A stretch of DNA of 64,000 nt from Pseudomonas mucidolens (GCF_900106045.1 NZ_LT629802.1:5789068-5853067); one strand, 5' to 3'; numbered from the stretch's first letter, positions 52,859-62,159 are shown. Translations and numbers: made by a program. The notes: generated from the letters alone by a model not told the origin.

Positions 52859-53866
52859 ATGGGTATTGATCTTCCGCTGATCTGGGCCGTAATCATCATC
52901 TTCGGCATCATGATGTACGTGGTCATGGACGGCTTTGACCTGGGGATTGGCATTCTCTTTCCCTTCATTCCGGGCAAGACCGACCGCGACGTGATGATGA
53001 ACACCGTCGCCCCGGTCTGGGACGGCAACGAAACCTGGCTGGTGCTGGGGGGCGCGGCGCTGTTCGGCGCGTTTCCGCTGGCCTACTCGGTGGTGCTCTC
53101 GGCGTTGTACCTGCCGCTGATCCTGATGTTGATCGGCTTGATCTTCCGTGGCGTGGCCTTTGAGTTTCGCTTCAAGGCCAAGGATCACAAGCGCCACCTC
53201 TGGGACAAGGCATTTATCGGCGGTTCGCTGACCGCCACCTTCTTCCAGGGCGTTGCGCTGGGGGCGTTTATCGACGGTTTTCCGGTGGTTGACCGTCAGT
53301 TCGCCGGCGGTTCACTGGACTGGTTCACGCCGTTCACCTTGTTCTGCGGTGTGGCGTTGATCGTCGCCTATGCGCTGTTGGGTTGCACCTGGCTGATCAT
53401 GAAGACCGAAGGCAAGTTGCAGGAGCAAATGCACGATCTGGCGCGGCCGCTGGCCTTCGTGGTATTGGCGATGATCGGTATCGTCAGTATCTGGACGCCG
53501 CTGTCTCACCCGGAAATCGCCTCGCGCTGGTTCACCCTGCCGAACCTGTTCTGGTTCCTGCCGGTGCCGATTCTGGTGCTGGTGACCATGTACGGCCTGG
53601 TGCGCGCGGTGGCGCGTAACGCCCATTACACACCGTTCCTGCTGACGCTGGTGCTGATCTTTCTTGGCTACAGCGGCTTGGGTATCAGCCTGTGGCCGAA
53701 CATCGTGCCGCCGTCGATCTCGATCTGGGACGCTGCCGCGCCGCCGCAAAGCCAAGGCTTCATGCTGGTGGGCACATTGTTCATCATCCCGTTCATCCTG
53801 GGTTACACCTTCTGGAGCTACTACGTGTTCCGCGGCAAGGTGACTCACGAAGACGGCTATCACTAG
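52859..53866 (+). CDS. cioB: Cyanide-insensitive terminal oxidase, subunit II
   Basis: The 335-residue second subunit of the bd-type oxidase, with eight or nine predicted helices. Motifs are MMYVVMDGFDLGIGILFPFI at the start, APVWDGNETWLVLGGAALFGAFP (a family marker, in part), FIGGSLTATFFQGVALGAFI and GISLWPNIVPPSISIWDAA near the end. It starts 3 bases after cioA and is followed 12 bases later by a DUF2474 peptide. It supports the fold of CioA; together they reduce oxygen at the inner membrane and resist cyanide. Confidence 0.95.
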   Translation: MGIDLPLIWAVIIIFGIMMYVVMDGFDLGIGILFPFIPGKTDRDVMMNTVAPVWDGNETWLVLGGAALFGAFPLAYSVVLSALYLPLILMLIGLIFRGVAFEFRFKAKDHKRHLWDKAFIGGSLTATFFQGVALGAFIDGFPVVDRQFAGGSLDWFTPFTLFCGVALIVAYALLGCTWLIMKTEGKLQEQMHDLARPLAFVVLAMIGIVSIWTPLSHPEIASRWFTLPNLFWFLPVPILVLVTMYGLVRAVARNAHYTPFLLTLVLIFLGYSGLGISLWPNIVPPSISIWDAAAPPQSQGFMLVGTLFIIPFILGYTFWSYYVFRGKVTHEDGYH

Positions 53867-53878
53867 GAGGATCGCCCC

Positions 53879-54046
53879 ATGCCCGGTAAACCTTCGCTGG
53901 ACGATATAAAACAGGCCGAGAAAAAGCCGCTCTGGCAACGCCTGGGTTGGCTGGCGATGATCTGGACCGGCAGCGTCCTGGCCTTGTTCGTGGTGGCCAG
54001 CCTGATGCGCATGTTCATGAACGCTGCGGGCTTGAGCACTCACTGA
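53879..54046 (+). CDS. DUF2474 small membrane protein of the cio operon
   Basis: A 55-residue peptide: a basic cytosolic start (MPGKPSLDDIKQAEKKPLWQ), one membrane helix (about 22-43, LGWLAMIWTGSVLALFVV) and a short tail ending LSTH. It starts 12 bases after cioB with GGAGG before ATG. By size and place it parallels CydX/CbdX, the third subunit of bd oxidases, and matches the DUF2474 family found after cioAB. A role in oxidase stability is inferred. Confidence 0.85.
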   Translation: MPGKPSLDDIKQAEKKPLWQRLGWLAMIWTGSVLALFVVASLMRMFMNAAGLSTH

Positions 54047-54081
54047 TAGCCCATCCCGTTGCCTTGCGGCACGGTTTCATG

Positions 54082-54106
54082 ACCCTCCTTGCGGAGGGTT
54101 TTTTTT
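54082..54106 (+). terminator. Rho-independent terminator of the cio operon
   Basis: A 7-base stem (ACCCTCC / GGAGGGT) with loop TTGC is followed by eight T. It lies 36 bases after the DUF2474 stop and just before the convergent rlmG end, ending the cioAB transcript. Confidence 0.88.
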
Positions 54107-54115
54107 GTCCTGGCT

Positions 54116-55240
54116 TTATTTGCGTGCCTTGAGGATCACAAACTTCGGCGTGGCCGCGACCTGTTCGACACCGCGAAACAGCCGCGCCAGCTTGCTGTGA
54201 TAACCCAGGTGGCGGTTGCCCACGATGTACAACGCACCGCCGACCACCAAGGCTTCACGGGCCTGCTGGAACATGCGCCAGGCGAGAAAGTCGCCGACCA
54301 CCTGCTGTTGGTGGAACGGCGGATTGCACAGTACGACGTCAAGGGATTGCGGCGCTTGATCGGCCAGGCCATCGCCGGGACGAATGGTCACGGCCCGCTC
54401 ACCCAGCGCGGCCTGCCAGTTCTCGGCGGCCGATTGCACGGCCATGTACGACTCATCCACCAAGGTGTACCTGGCCTCGGGGTTTTGCAGGGCGCTGGCG
54501 ATGGCCAATACTCCATTGCCGCAACCCAAGTCCGCTACGTGGGCGCTGCCCAGGTTTTGCGGCAGATGGGGCAGGAAGGCACGGGTGCCGATGTCCAGGC
54601 CCTCGCGGCAGAACACATTGGCGTGGTTGAGCAGCTCGATGGCCGGTGTGTCCAAGCGATAGCGCGTGGGGTAGGGCGATACGGCTGGCGGACGGTCAGC
54701 CAAGGTGGCGATCAACAATCGTGCTTTTTTTACCGCCAGTGATGCATGCATCGGTCCGATGTAACGCTCCAGCAACTCACCGGCGGCACGTGGCAGGTGC
54801 TTGACCATCGCTGCGGCGATCACCTCGGTGCCAGGCGCCAGTTGACCTTGCAGGCGGATCAATTGCTCCTCCAGCAGCGCCAGGGTTTTTGGCGCACGGA
54901 TCAGTACGCGATCGAACGGCCCATCGGATACCTGACTGGCCGGTACCAGCGCGACGGCATCGAACGCCTTGCCATTGCGCAGCAGATTCTGTTGCAGGGC
55001 CAGGGCACCCAGGGCCGAGTCGCCACTGCTGGTGACCTGCACATGCCCCTCAAGGCTCGCCGCCAGAGCGCCAAAACTGTCATTGAGCACCAGTACGCGA
55101 GTCGCGGATGCTGGCTGTTGCTCGGCCAGATAGCTCAGCAAGTACTCGTCGGCGGCATCGAAGGCTTGCAGCGGTTCATTGGGCAGCTCTGGCTGGCGGA
55201 TCAGATCGAGTTGGGCGAAGGGGCTGTGGAGCAGGGGCAT
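54116..55240 (-). CDS. rlmG: 23S rRNA (guanine(1835)-N2)-methyltransferase
   Basis: RlmG methylates G1835 of 23S rRNA. The 374-residue protein has an N-terminal degenerate methyltransferase-like domain (LQAFDAADEYLLSYLAE, SDGPFDRVLIRAPKTLALLE) and a C-terminal catalytic Rossmann domain with the SAM loop VADLGCGNGVLAI and the N2-guanine motif VLCNPPFHQ. Length fits RlmG (about 375-380) rather than RsmC (about 340), and the start resembles RlmG. It is a single gene, convergent with the cio operon and sharing its terminator region. Confidence 0.9.
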   Translation of the reverse strand: MPLLHSPFAQLDLIRQPELPNEPLQAFDAADEYLLSYLAEQQPASATRVLVLNDSFGALAASLEGHVQVTSSGDSALGALALQQNLLRNGKAFDAVALVPASQVSDGPFDRVLIRAPKTLALLEEQLIRLQGQLAPGTEVIAAAMVKHLPRAAGELLERYIGPMHASLAVKKARLLIATLADRPPAVSPYPTRYRLDTPAIELLNHANVFCREGLDIGTRAFLPHLPQNLGSAHVADLGCGNGVLAIASALQNPEARYTLVDESYMAVQSAAENWQAALGERAVTIRPGDGLADQAPQSLDVVLCNPPFHQQQVVGDFLAWRMFQQAREALVVGGALYIVGNRHLGYHSKLARLFRGVEQVAATPKFVILKARK

Positions 55241-55440
55241 GGCGGGGGAGACTCTGGATAATCGACGGGTGGCCCCCGGATGAGGCCAATGGGCAGCAGG
55301 AGGGACCCTCTGAGTGGACTGCGACGCCGGGTGGGTAGAGGCGTCATCACTCAGAACTGGCCGTAAATATTACGTTTTTTTCGACAGGATTACATGCTGT
55401 GTTTTAACAGGTGGGGATCAGGCCACCTCACGGCCGTAGA

Positions 55441-56151
55441 TCAAAACAAGCCGCGTTTCACGGCAGTGATGACGGCGGCAATCTTGTTGTTGACTCCGAG
55501 CTTCTTCATCGAACTGCTGACATGAAAGCCGACGGTGCGCTCTGACAGGCACAAAATCGTCGCAATATCGGAAGCCGTCTTGCCCATCGCCGACCATTGC
55601 AGGATCTCGGTCTCGCGTGCTGTCAGCGTGTGAGCGGGCTGCACGGGGGCGTCACCGACAAAGGTTTTGGCGACGATCGTATGCAGGGCGTGACACATCC
55701 ACAGTACCTGGCCGGCTTTTTCATAAAGTTCTTCTGCTTGTACCGGCCCTGCGCGACGACTCAGGCTGATCATGCTGAAAAGGCCCCTGACGTCATGCAC
55801 CGCCTGCGCCCAGCCAAAACTCAAACCGTGGGAATGTACGTGAGCCCACAGATCAGGCACGGCAGAAAAGGTTTTTTCTTCCCAGACAATCGGGAGCACG
55901 CTGTCTTTACAGTGTGCTACGAGCGGATCCAACTCGAAGTATTTTTCTTGTCTATAGGCTTTATTCAATTCAACTGGGTAGTTGTTGAGGTGAACGTTCT
56001 TGTTGGAGCGATAGAGCACGTTAGAGCCCATTGTGAAGCCGCAGTAGTCGAAGCCTAGCTCATACGTAATGTTCAAGGCAGCTTCAAACATAGTTGTCAC
56101 TTCACTTTCCGCTTCCAGTTTTGGGGGACGGGTGTTGCGCCATTTGACCAT
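55441..56151 (-). CDS. LuxR-type regulator with autoinducer-binding domain (solo)
   Basis: A 236-residue quorum-sensing-type regulator. Residues about 20-160 form the ligand domain and 170-236 the GerE HTH (LTARETEILQWSAMGKTASD, then LSERTVGFHVSSSMKKLGV). Of the six residues conserved in AHL receptors, Tyr (KAYRQ), Asp-Pro (FELDP), Trp (LPIVW) and Gly (VRG) are present, but the Trp that contacts the lactone (LasR Trp60) is Leu (YPVELNKAY). No luxI gene is near, so it is a solo and may sense a different or exogenous signal. GGAGAG precedes ATG 56151. Confidence 0.92.
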   Translation of the reverse strand: MVKWRNTRPPKLEAESEVTTMFEAALNITYELGFDYCGFTMGSNVLYRSNKNVHLNNYPVELNKAYRQEKYFELDPLVAHCKDSVLPIVWEEKTFSAVPDLWAHVHSHGLSFGWAQAVHDVRGLFSMISLSRRAGPVQAEELYEKAGQVLWMCHALHTIVAKTFVGDAPVQPAHTLTARETEILQWSAMGKTASDIATILCLSERTVGFHVSSSMKKLGVNNKIAAVITAVKRGLF

Positions 56152-56623
56152 CGGTAACTCTCCATGAGTCGCACTCAGGTGAGTGGGTTAGATCCATTTT
56201 TGTACTGCGCAGTGTAGGACATAGCTTGACTTGTGCGTGGGAATTTTCGCTCTTAGCCTGGGGCAGGTTATGCGTGTTTTTTCGCAAGGCGGGTATTGAA
56301 GGAAATAGTGCGGGTTGGTTTTATTCAGGTTTTTTAAGGGTTTATCTTCGAGGGAGTGCAACTGAAACGAGGTGCTATGGGGCACTAATAGCCGTTGTGG
56401 GATTAACTTATATAGCAAAATTGTTGCAGATGAAATCATATTGATATCACTTTTAGTTAGGTTGTTTGCTCTAAGTTTGGCCGGTGTATTTTGCGTTTCA
56501 CGAAGCTTTCACATCACTCGAGTTGATTGTTAAACATTGTGTTTAAATGCCATTGCTTGCAGTAGGTGTTTAACCCGTTCACTTTTGAGGGATACTAGGG
56601 CCACCTGCCAAACGGAGCCCCCC
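56152..56623. other. AT-rich gene-free region between luxR solo and fpr
   Basis: About 470 bases without a convincing gene and clearly richer in A and T than the rest of the window. Close to the luxR start lies the perfect 10-bp palindrome ACTGCGCAGT (56204-56213), a possible regulator site. The right part should hold the fpr promoter. The composition suggests a regulatory or formerly accessory stretch. Confidence 0.5.
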
Positions 56624-57400
56624 ATGACCGCCAGTGCCGAAAAATACACCCGACAGATCTTGATTGATGTGCAATCGTTGACTCCTGGCCTGTTTACCTT
56701 ACGGACCACTCGAGATCCCGGCTTTCGCTTTCGCGCGGGACAGTTCGTGCGCCTGGGGGTGACCAAAAGTGACGGGAGTCTAGTATGGCGAGCCTACTCT
56801 GTGGTGTCGTCACCGTTTGATGAGTACCTGGATTTTTTCTCCATCGTGGTCCCCGGGGGGGAATTCACCAGTGAGTTGAGCCGTTTGCGCGTGGGTGATG
56901 AACTGTTGGTCGAGCGTCAGGCCACGGGTTTTCTGACGCTGGACCGGTTTGTCGATGGCCGGGATCTATGGTTGCTGGGAACCGGCACCGGCGTCGCACC
57001 GTTTCTGTCGATCCTGCAGGATTTCGAGGTGTGGGAGAGGTTCGAGCGGATCGTCCTGGTCTATAGCGCTCGGCAAGTCAGGGAGCTGGCTTATCAAGCG
57101 TTGATCAGAGAGCTGGGCGAGCGCGAATACCTCGCCGAACATGCCCATAAATTGACCTACCTGCCTATCGTCACCCGCGAGCAGCATCCAGGCGCATTGA
57201 ATGGGCGCATCACCACGCTGATCGAAAACGGCGAGTTGGAACGCGCTGCGGGTGTTGCGCTGACCCCGGAGCATTCACGAGTGATGATCTGCGGCAACCC
57301 ACAGATGATCGATGACACCCGGCAACTGCTTAAACAGAGGGACATGCAATTGAGCCTGAGTCGTCGGCCAGGGCAGGTTGCGGTGGAAAACTACTGGTAG
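56624..57400 (+). CDS. fpr: Ferredoxin/flavodoxin-NADP reductase
   Basis: A 258-residue flavoprotein of the bacterial subclass FNR. FAD-binding motifs are FRFRAGQFVRLG and RAYSVVSSP; NADP-binding motifs are LLGTGTGVAPFLSIL and MICGNPQMIDDTRQLL. The C terminus ends in an aromatic residue (VENYW), as in FprB-like enzymes, which lack the longer tail of the FinR-linked Fpr. It passes electrons between NADPH and ferredoxin or flavodoxin for Fe-S repair and oxidative stress. GGAG precedes ATG 56624. The neighbours (mscL, katB, ankB) match the fprB locus of P. aeruginosa. Confidence 0.92.
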   Translation: MTASAEKYTRQILIDVQSLTPGLFTLRTTRDPGFRFRAGQFVRLGVTKSDGSLVWRAYSVVSSPFDEYLDFFSIVVPGGEFTSELSRLRVGDELLVERQATGFLTLDRFVDGRDLWLLGTGTGVAPFLSILQDFEVWERFERIVLVYSARQVRELAYQALIRELGEREYLAEHAHKLTYLPIVTREQHPGALNGRITTLIENGELERAAGVALTPEHSRVMICGNPQMIDDTRQLLKQRDMQLSLSRRPGQVAVENYW

Positions 57401-57521
57401 AAAAAGGCGCTTGGCCTGTGGGGCTGTTGGGCATCAGTGAGAGTGGATGGATTGGTATGCTCGCAAACCAGCACACCAACCCCCCAACCCGTCATCGCAG
57501 CCGCGCTAGACCGTCGGTCAG

Positions 57522-57938
57522 CTACAGAGGCTTGTTGTTCTGAGCCTTGAGCAGATCACGGATCTCGCCCAGCAATTCCTCTTCCTTGGTGGGTACCGGT
57601 GGCAGGCTGGGGGCCACGGCTTCTTCGCGCTTGAGGCGGTTGATGGCCTTTACACCCATGAAAATCGCGAATGCAACGATCACGAAGTCGATGAGGCTCT
57701 GAATGAACTTGCCGTAGGCCAGGACAACGGCAGGAACATCTCCCTGAGCTGCCTTGAGCGTAACGGCAAGGTCCCCGAAATCCACACCGCCGATCAACAG
57801 ACCGATGGGAGGCATCACCACGTCGCCCACAAAGGAAGAAACAATTTTGCCGAAGGCGGCGCCGATGATAATACCGACCGCCATGTCGACCACATTACCT
57901 TTGACCGCGAAGGCCTTGAACTCACTGAGCACGCCCAT
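57522..57938 (-). CDS. mscL: Large-conductance mechanosensitive channel
   Basis: MscL opens under high membrane tension and protects against osmotic down-shock. The 138-residue protein has the N-terminal helix ([20 protein letters not shown]), pore helix TM1 ([20 protein letters not shown]), TM2 ([24 protein letters not shown], in part) and a C-terminal helix ([14 protein letters not shown]). Length is normal. It is convergent with fpr and divergent from katB, and is conserved in this position in Pseudomonas. Confidence 0.96.
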   Translation of the reverse strand: MGVLSEFKAFAVKGNVVDMAVGIIIGAAFGKIVSSFVGDVVMPPIGLLIGGVDFGDLAVTLKAAQGDVPAVVLAYGKFIQSLIDFVIVAFAIFMGVKAINRLKREEAVAPSLPPVPTKEEELLGEIRDLLKAQNNKPL

Positions 57939-58224
57939 AGGTTATTCCTTGTTGCCGTTGAGAAAGATGAAATCCAGTGTAAGTCAGTATAGCCGGGCTT
58001 GCCCGACACAACGGTTAACACTGTTCGGTGCTATCGACACATTAAAACGCAAATAGTTTGCAAAATGCCATCAATCTCGCGCGAAATATCCGTAATTTCA
58101 GTGAATTTCCAGCATATTTTCTATATCGGGGTGTTCAGGGTTTTCTATTTATTTTCTCGCGCTCAGGTCACTAGCCTCTGACAAGCACTTCTTTAAGTGC
58201 ACACAACAACCAGAGGAATTGCTG

Positions 58225-59766
58225 ATGAACAAGCTTATGAGTCGCAGGCCTTTTGCTGCGCGAAAGTTGATGGTGATTGCTACCGCCAGCCTGGTAACGC
58301 TGTCTGTGCAAGCGGCTAACCTGACCCGGGATAATGGCGCGACAGTCGGCGACAACCAGAACTCGCAAACAGCCGGCGCGACGGGGCCGGTCCTGCTGCA
58401 AGACGTGCAGTTGATCCAGAAGCTGCAACGCTTCGACCGCGAACGCATTCCCGAGCGCGTCGTTCATGCCCGGGGCACGGGGGCTCATGGCACGTTTACG
58501 GTGACAGACAACCTGACTGACCTGACCAAGGCCAAAGTCTTTGCCGCAGGCGAAACCACACCGGTATTTGTGCGCTTCTCCGCGGTGGTCCACGGAAATC
58601 ATTCCCCGGAAACGCTACGCGACCCTCGCGGTTTCGCGACCAAGTTCTATACCGCCGACGGCAATTGGGACTTGGTCGGCAATAACTTCCCGACGTTCTT
58701 TATCCGCGATGCCATCAAGTTTCCGGACATGGTGCATGCTTTCAAACCCGACCCGCGCACTAACCTGGACGATGACTCGCGTCGTTTCGACTTCTTCTCG
58801 CATGTTCCGGAGTCGACTCGCACGCTGACCGAGTTGTACTCGGATGCAGGCACGCCCGCCAGTTACCGGGAGATGGATGGCAACAGTGTACATGCCTACA
58901 AGTTGATCAATGCCAACGGCCAAGTGCATTACGTCAAGTTTCACTGGAAGAGCCTGCAAGGCCTGAAGAATCTTGACCCGAACCAAGTAGTTGAAGTCCA
59001 GGGCCGTGATTACAGCCACATGACTAACGACTTGGTCACGCATATCAATAAGGGCGACTTCCCCAAGTGGGATTTGTACGTGCAGGTACTCAAGCCCGAA
59101 GAACTTGCCGCGTTTGATTTCGATCCTTTGGATGCCACTAAAATCTGGCCGGGTGTACCCGAGCGCAAAGTTGGACAAATGGTGTTGAACCGCAACCCGG
59201 CGAATGTTTTCCAGGAAACCGAGCAAGTTGCCATGGCTCCGGCCAATCTGGTACCGGGCATTGAACCGTCGGAAGATCGTCTGCTGCAAGGCCGGGTTTT
59301 TTCCTACGCCGATACACAGATGTACCGACTGGGCGCCAATGCCCTGCAACTGCCGATCAACGCGCCGCGGGTCACCGTCAACAACGGCAACCAGGATGGC
59401 GCGATGAATCTCGGCAAAACTACCAGCGGCGTGAACTATCAGCCAAGCCGCCTGGCTCCTCGGGAAGAACCGCAAAGCGTCCGCTACAGCCAGATGGCAG
59501 TGTCGGGTAGCACGCAGCAGGCGAAGATTCAGCGTGAGCAGAACTTCAGGCAAGCGGGTGATTTGTACCGTTCCTACAGCCAAAAGGAACGCCAGAACTT
59601 GATCGATAACTTTGGCGGCTCCCTGGCGACCACCGATGAAGAGAGCAAGCACATCATCCTGTCGTTCCTGTACAAGGCCGATCCGGAGTACGGCACGGGC
59701 GTGGCCAAGGTTGCCAAAGGTGACCTGGCGCGGGTCAAGGCGCTGGCTGAAAAGCTCACCGACTGA
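58225..59766 (+). CDS. katB: Periplasmic catalase KatB
   Basis: A heme catalase of 513 residues, the same size as P. aeruginosa KatB. It has an N-terminal signal peptide (about 1-28, LMVIATASLVTLSVQA then AN). Catalytic His lies in IPERVVHARGTGAHGTF, the Asn in the VGNNFPTFFIRDAIKFPDMV region (in part), and the heme-ligating Tyr in GRVFSYADTQMYRLG. GAGGAA precedes ATG 58225. The ankyrin protein AnkB follows after 56 bases; in P. aeruginosa AnkB is needed for full KatB activity. Peroxide (OxyR) control is likely from the family, but no clear OxyR site was confirmed. Confidence 0.95.
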   Translation: MNKLMSRRPFAARKLMVIATASLVTLSVQAANLTRDNGATVGDNQNSQTAGATGPVLLQDVQLIQKLQRFDRERIPERVVHARGTGAHGTFTVTDNLTDLTKAKVFAAGETTPVFVRFSAVVHGNHSPETLRDPRGFATKFYTADGNWDLVGNNFPTFFIRDAIKFPDMVHAFKPDPRTNLDDDSRRFDFFSHVPESTRTLTELYSDAGTPASYREMDGNSVHAYKLINANGQVHYVKFHWKSLQGLKNLDPNQVVEVQGRDYSHMTNDLVTHINKGDFPKWDLYVQVLKPEELAAFDFDPLDATKIWPGVPERKVGQMVLNRNPANVFQETEQVAMAPANLVPGIEPSEDRLLQGRVFSYADTQMYRLGANALQLPINAPRVTVNNGNQDGAMNLGKTTSGVNYQPSRLAPREEPQSVRYSQMAVSGSTQQAKIQREQNFRQAGDLYRSYSQKERQNLIDNFGGSLATTDEESKHIILSFLYKADPEYGTGVAKVAKGDLARVKALAEKLTD

Positions 59767-59822
59767 CCGTTGATTGCTGTCGACGCCCGGTACCGGGTGT
59801 CGACACGTACAGGAGAAGTTCC

Positions 59823-60362
59823 ATGCGTATCTATCTCGGTTTACTTGCCGCCCTGCTGACATTCGGCGTGCAGGCCGAATCCGCCGATCCGCGGGTGGTC
59901 AAGGCGCAACTGCAGACTTATTACTTCGATGCCGCCCGTCGGGGCGACGTGGAAATGCTCAACACCTTTATCGAATCCGGTTATTCACTCAATACCCAGG
60001 ACGAGAAGGGCTATACCGCGCTGATCCTCGCGGCCTACCACGGCCAAGGCACGTTTGTGGAACACTTGCTGGCGGCTGGCGCCGATGCCTGCGTCCAGGA
60101 CCTGCGCGGCAACACGGCGCTGATGGGCGCGATTTTCAAGGGCGAGTTGAACATCGCCCAACGTTTGCTGGCGACCACCTGCAATCCCGACCAGCGCAAC
60201 GCTGCCGGGCAGACGGCGGCGATGTATGCCGGGCTGTTCAAGCGCGTCGAGTTACTCGAGGCGTTGAAGGCCGAGGGCGCCGACTTAAACGTCGAGGATC
60301 CGCTGGGTAACAGCGCTTCACGATTAGCCCGCGGCGAAATCCGTACTGCGGCGCCACGCTGA
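59823..60362 (+). CDS. ankB: Ankyrin-repeat protein AnkB
   Basis: A 179-residue protein with a signal peptide (MRIYLGLLAALLTFGVQA-ES) and about four ankyrin repeats: FDAARRGDVEMLNTFIESGY, GYTALILAAYHGQGTFVEHL, GNTALMGAIFKGELNIAQRL and GQTAAMYAGLFKRVELLEAL. It is therefore periplasmic, like its upstream partner KatB. In P. aeruginosa AnkB supports KatB activity and peroxide resistance. AGGAG precedes ATG 59823, 56 bases after katB, so the two are probably co-transcribed. radA follows after 37 bases. Confidence 0.93.
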   Translation: MRIYLGLLAALLTFGVQAESADPRVVKAQLQTYYFDAARRGDVEMLNTFIESGYSLNTQDEKGYTALILAAYHGQGTFVEHLLAAGADACVQDLRGNTALMGAIFKGELNIAQRLLATTCNPDQRNAAGQTAAMYAGLFKRVELLEALKAEGADLNVEDPLGNSASRLARGEIRTAAPR

Positions 60363-60399
60363 GCTATCATCGCGGTTTTTCGGTTGGAGGTTCTCGACG

Positions 60400-61767
60400 A
60401 TGGCAAAGGCCAAGCGCATGTACGGCTGCACGGAGTGCGGCGCGACCTTTCCCAAGTGGGCTGGCCAATGCGGTGAATGCGGCGCGTGGAACACCCTCAC
60501 TGAAACCATGGTGGAAAGCGGCGGCGCAGCGGCACCCAGCGGTCGTTCCGGCTGGACGGGCCAACAGGCCCAGATCAAGACCCTGGCCGAAGTCAGCGTC
60601 GAAGAGATTCCGCGTTTCTCCACCGCATCCGGTGAACTGGATCGGGTACTCGGTGGCGGCCTGGTGGACGGTTCAGTGGTACTGATCGGTGGTGATCCGG
60701 GCATCGGCAAATCCACCATCCTGCTGCAAACCCTGTGCAGTATCGCCAGCCGCATGTCGGCGCTGTATGTCACGGGCGAGGAATCGCAGCAGCAAGTGGC
60801 CATGCGCGCCCGTCGACTGGGCTTGCCCCAGGACAAACTGCGGGTCATGACCGAAACCTGCATCGAAAGCATCATCGCCACCGCCCGCCTGGAAAAACCC
60901 AAGGTCATGGTGATCGATTCGATCCAGACGATTTTTACCGAACAACTGCAATCCGCGCCGGGCGGGGTTTCCCAGGTGCGCGAGAGCGCAGCGCTGTTGG
61001 TGCGTTATGCGAAGCAGAGTGGCACGGCGATTTTCCTGGTGGGCCACGTGACCAAGGAGGGCGCGCTGGCCGGGCCGCGAGTGTTGGAGCATATGGTCGA
61101 CACCGTGCTGTATTTCGAAGGGGAATCGGACGGTCGGCTGCGTCTGTTGCGGGCGGTGAAAAACCGTTTCGGCGCAGTCAATGAGCTGGGTGTGTTCGCC
61201 ATGACCGACCGGGGGCTGAAAGAGGTCTCCAACCCGTCGGCGATCTTTCTCACACGGGCGCAGGAAGAAGTCCCGGGCAGCGTGGTGATGGCGACGTGGG
61301 AAGGCACTCGACCGATGCTGGTGGAAGTCCAGGCGCTGGTCGATGACAGCCACCTGGCCAACCCGCGCCGCGTGACCCTGGGCCTGGATCAGAACCGTCT
61401 GGCGATGTTATTGGCGGTATTGCACCGCCATGGCGGTATTCCGACCCATGATCAGGACGTGTTCCTCAACGTGGTGGGCGGGGTCAAGGTACTGGAAACC
61501 GCCTCCGATCTCGCGCTGATGGCGGCGGTGATGTCGAGCCTGCGCAATCGGCCGTTGCCGCACGATCTGCTGGTGTTTGGCGAGGTGGGGCTGTCGGGCG
61601 AAGTGCGCCCGGTGCCCAGCGGCCAGGAGCGTCTCAAAGAAGCCGCCAAGCACGGTTTCAAACGGGCCATCGTGCCCAAGGGCAATGCGCCGAAAGAGTC
61701 GCCGCCGGGGTTGCAGATTATCGCGGTCACGCGTCTGGAGCAGGCGCTGGATGCGTTGTTCGAGTAA
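60400..61767 (+). CDS. radA: DNA repair protein RadA
   Basis: RadA drives branch migration in recombination and helps process recombination intermediates. The 455-residue protein has the normal length. It starts with a four-Cys zinc finger (CTECGATFPKWAGQCGECGAW, a family marker shown without its last residues: C-x2-C...C-x2-C, residues 9-27), then a RecA-like core with Walker A GGDPGIGKST (about residue 95), the RadA motif KNRFG, and a C-terminal Lon-like domain (LPHDLLVFGEVGLSGEVRPV). GGAGG lies before ATG 60400. It is convergent with the PilZ gene. Confidence 0.96.
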   Translation: MAKAKRMYGCTECGATFPKWAGQCGECGAWNTLTETMVESGGAAAPSGRSGWTGQQAQIKTLAEVSVEEIPRFSTASGELDRVLGGGLVDGSVVLIGGDPGIGKSTILLQTLCSIASRMSALYVTGEESQQQVAMRARRLGLPQDKLRVMTETCIESIIATARLEKPKVMVIDSIQTIFTEQLQSAPGGVSQVRESAALLVRYAKQSGTAIFLVGHVTKEGALAGPRVLEHMVDTVLYFEGESDGRLRLLRAVKNRFGAVNELGVFAMTDRGLKEVSNPSAIFLTRAQEEVPGSVVMATWEGTRPMLVEVQALVDDSHLANPRRVTLGLDQNRLAMLLAVLHRHGGIPTHDQDVFLNVVGGVKVLETASDLALMAAVMSSLRNRPLPHDLLVFGEVGLSGEVRPVPSGQERLKEAAKHGFKRAIVPKGNAPKESPPGLQIIAVTRLEQALDALFE

Positions 61768-61790
61768 CACCGCCGCACCTGCAAGGCTGG

Positions 61791-62159
61791 TCAGATTTCG
61801 AGCAAGGCACCCAGTTCCCGCTCCAGTTCCTCCGGATCGCCGAGGTTCAATTCAATCAGCCTGCGCAAATGGCTGATGGAGTCCAGGTCGATATGCTCAC
61901 AGACAAAACCCAATTGCCCATGGTCGTCATGAGTCAAGCGCACTTGCATCTGCACATCGGTATCGTCATCCAGGTGGATATCGACATCGAAGGGTTCGGC
62001 GTCTTTTCCCAGCCAGGGGGACGGACGTCGCACCAGCAGTCCTTTCAGCGATAAATCCACCAGTTGCACTGACCATTCCTGGCCGTTTTGCTGAAGTTCG
62101 GTCTTGGCATCGAAGGCAATCCGCCGAAAACGGCGTCGATCTGACTGCTGTTCACTCAT
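61791..62159 (-). CDS. mapZ: PilZ domain c-di-GMP-binding protein (MapZ-like)
   Basis: A 122-residue single-domain PilZ protein. The c-di-GMP motifs are complete: RRRFRR near the N terminus (RxxxR) and DLSLKG (D/N-x-S-x-x-G) near residue 38. The C-terminal helix (SISHLRRLIELNLGDPEELE) is longer than in minimal PilZ domains. It matches P. aeruginosa PA4608 (MapZ), which inhibits the chemotaxis methyltransferase CheR1 when c-di-GMP is bound, in the same neighbourhood next to radA. That function is inferred. ATG 62159 has GAGGG upstream. Confidence 0.9.
   Translation of the reverse strand: MSEQQSDRRRFRRIAFDAKTELQQNGQEWSVQLVDLSLKGLLVRRPSPWLGKDAEPFDVDIHLDDDTDVQMQVRLTHDDHGQLGFVCEHIDLDSISHLRRLIELNLGDPEELERELGALLEI

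Noticed and set aside
58080..58224. OxyR binding site upstream of katB
   Set aside because: CTAT and ATAG half sites occur, but their spacing does not fit the four-element OxyR consensus.
59774..60310. Overlapping frame in the ankB region
   Set aside because: Out of frame with AnkB, which has a signal peptide, ribosome site and ankyrin repeats.
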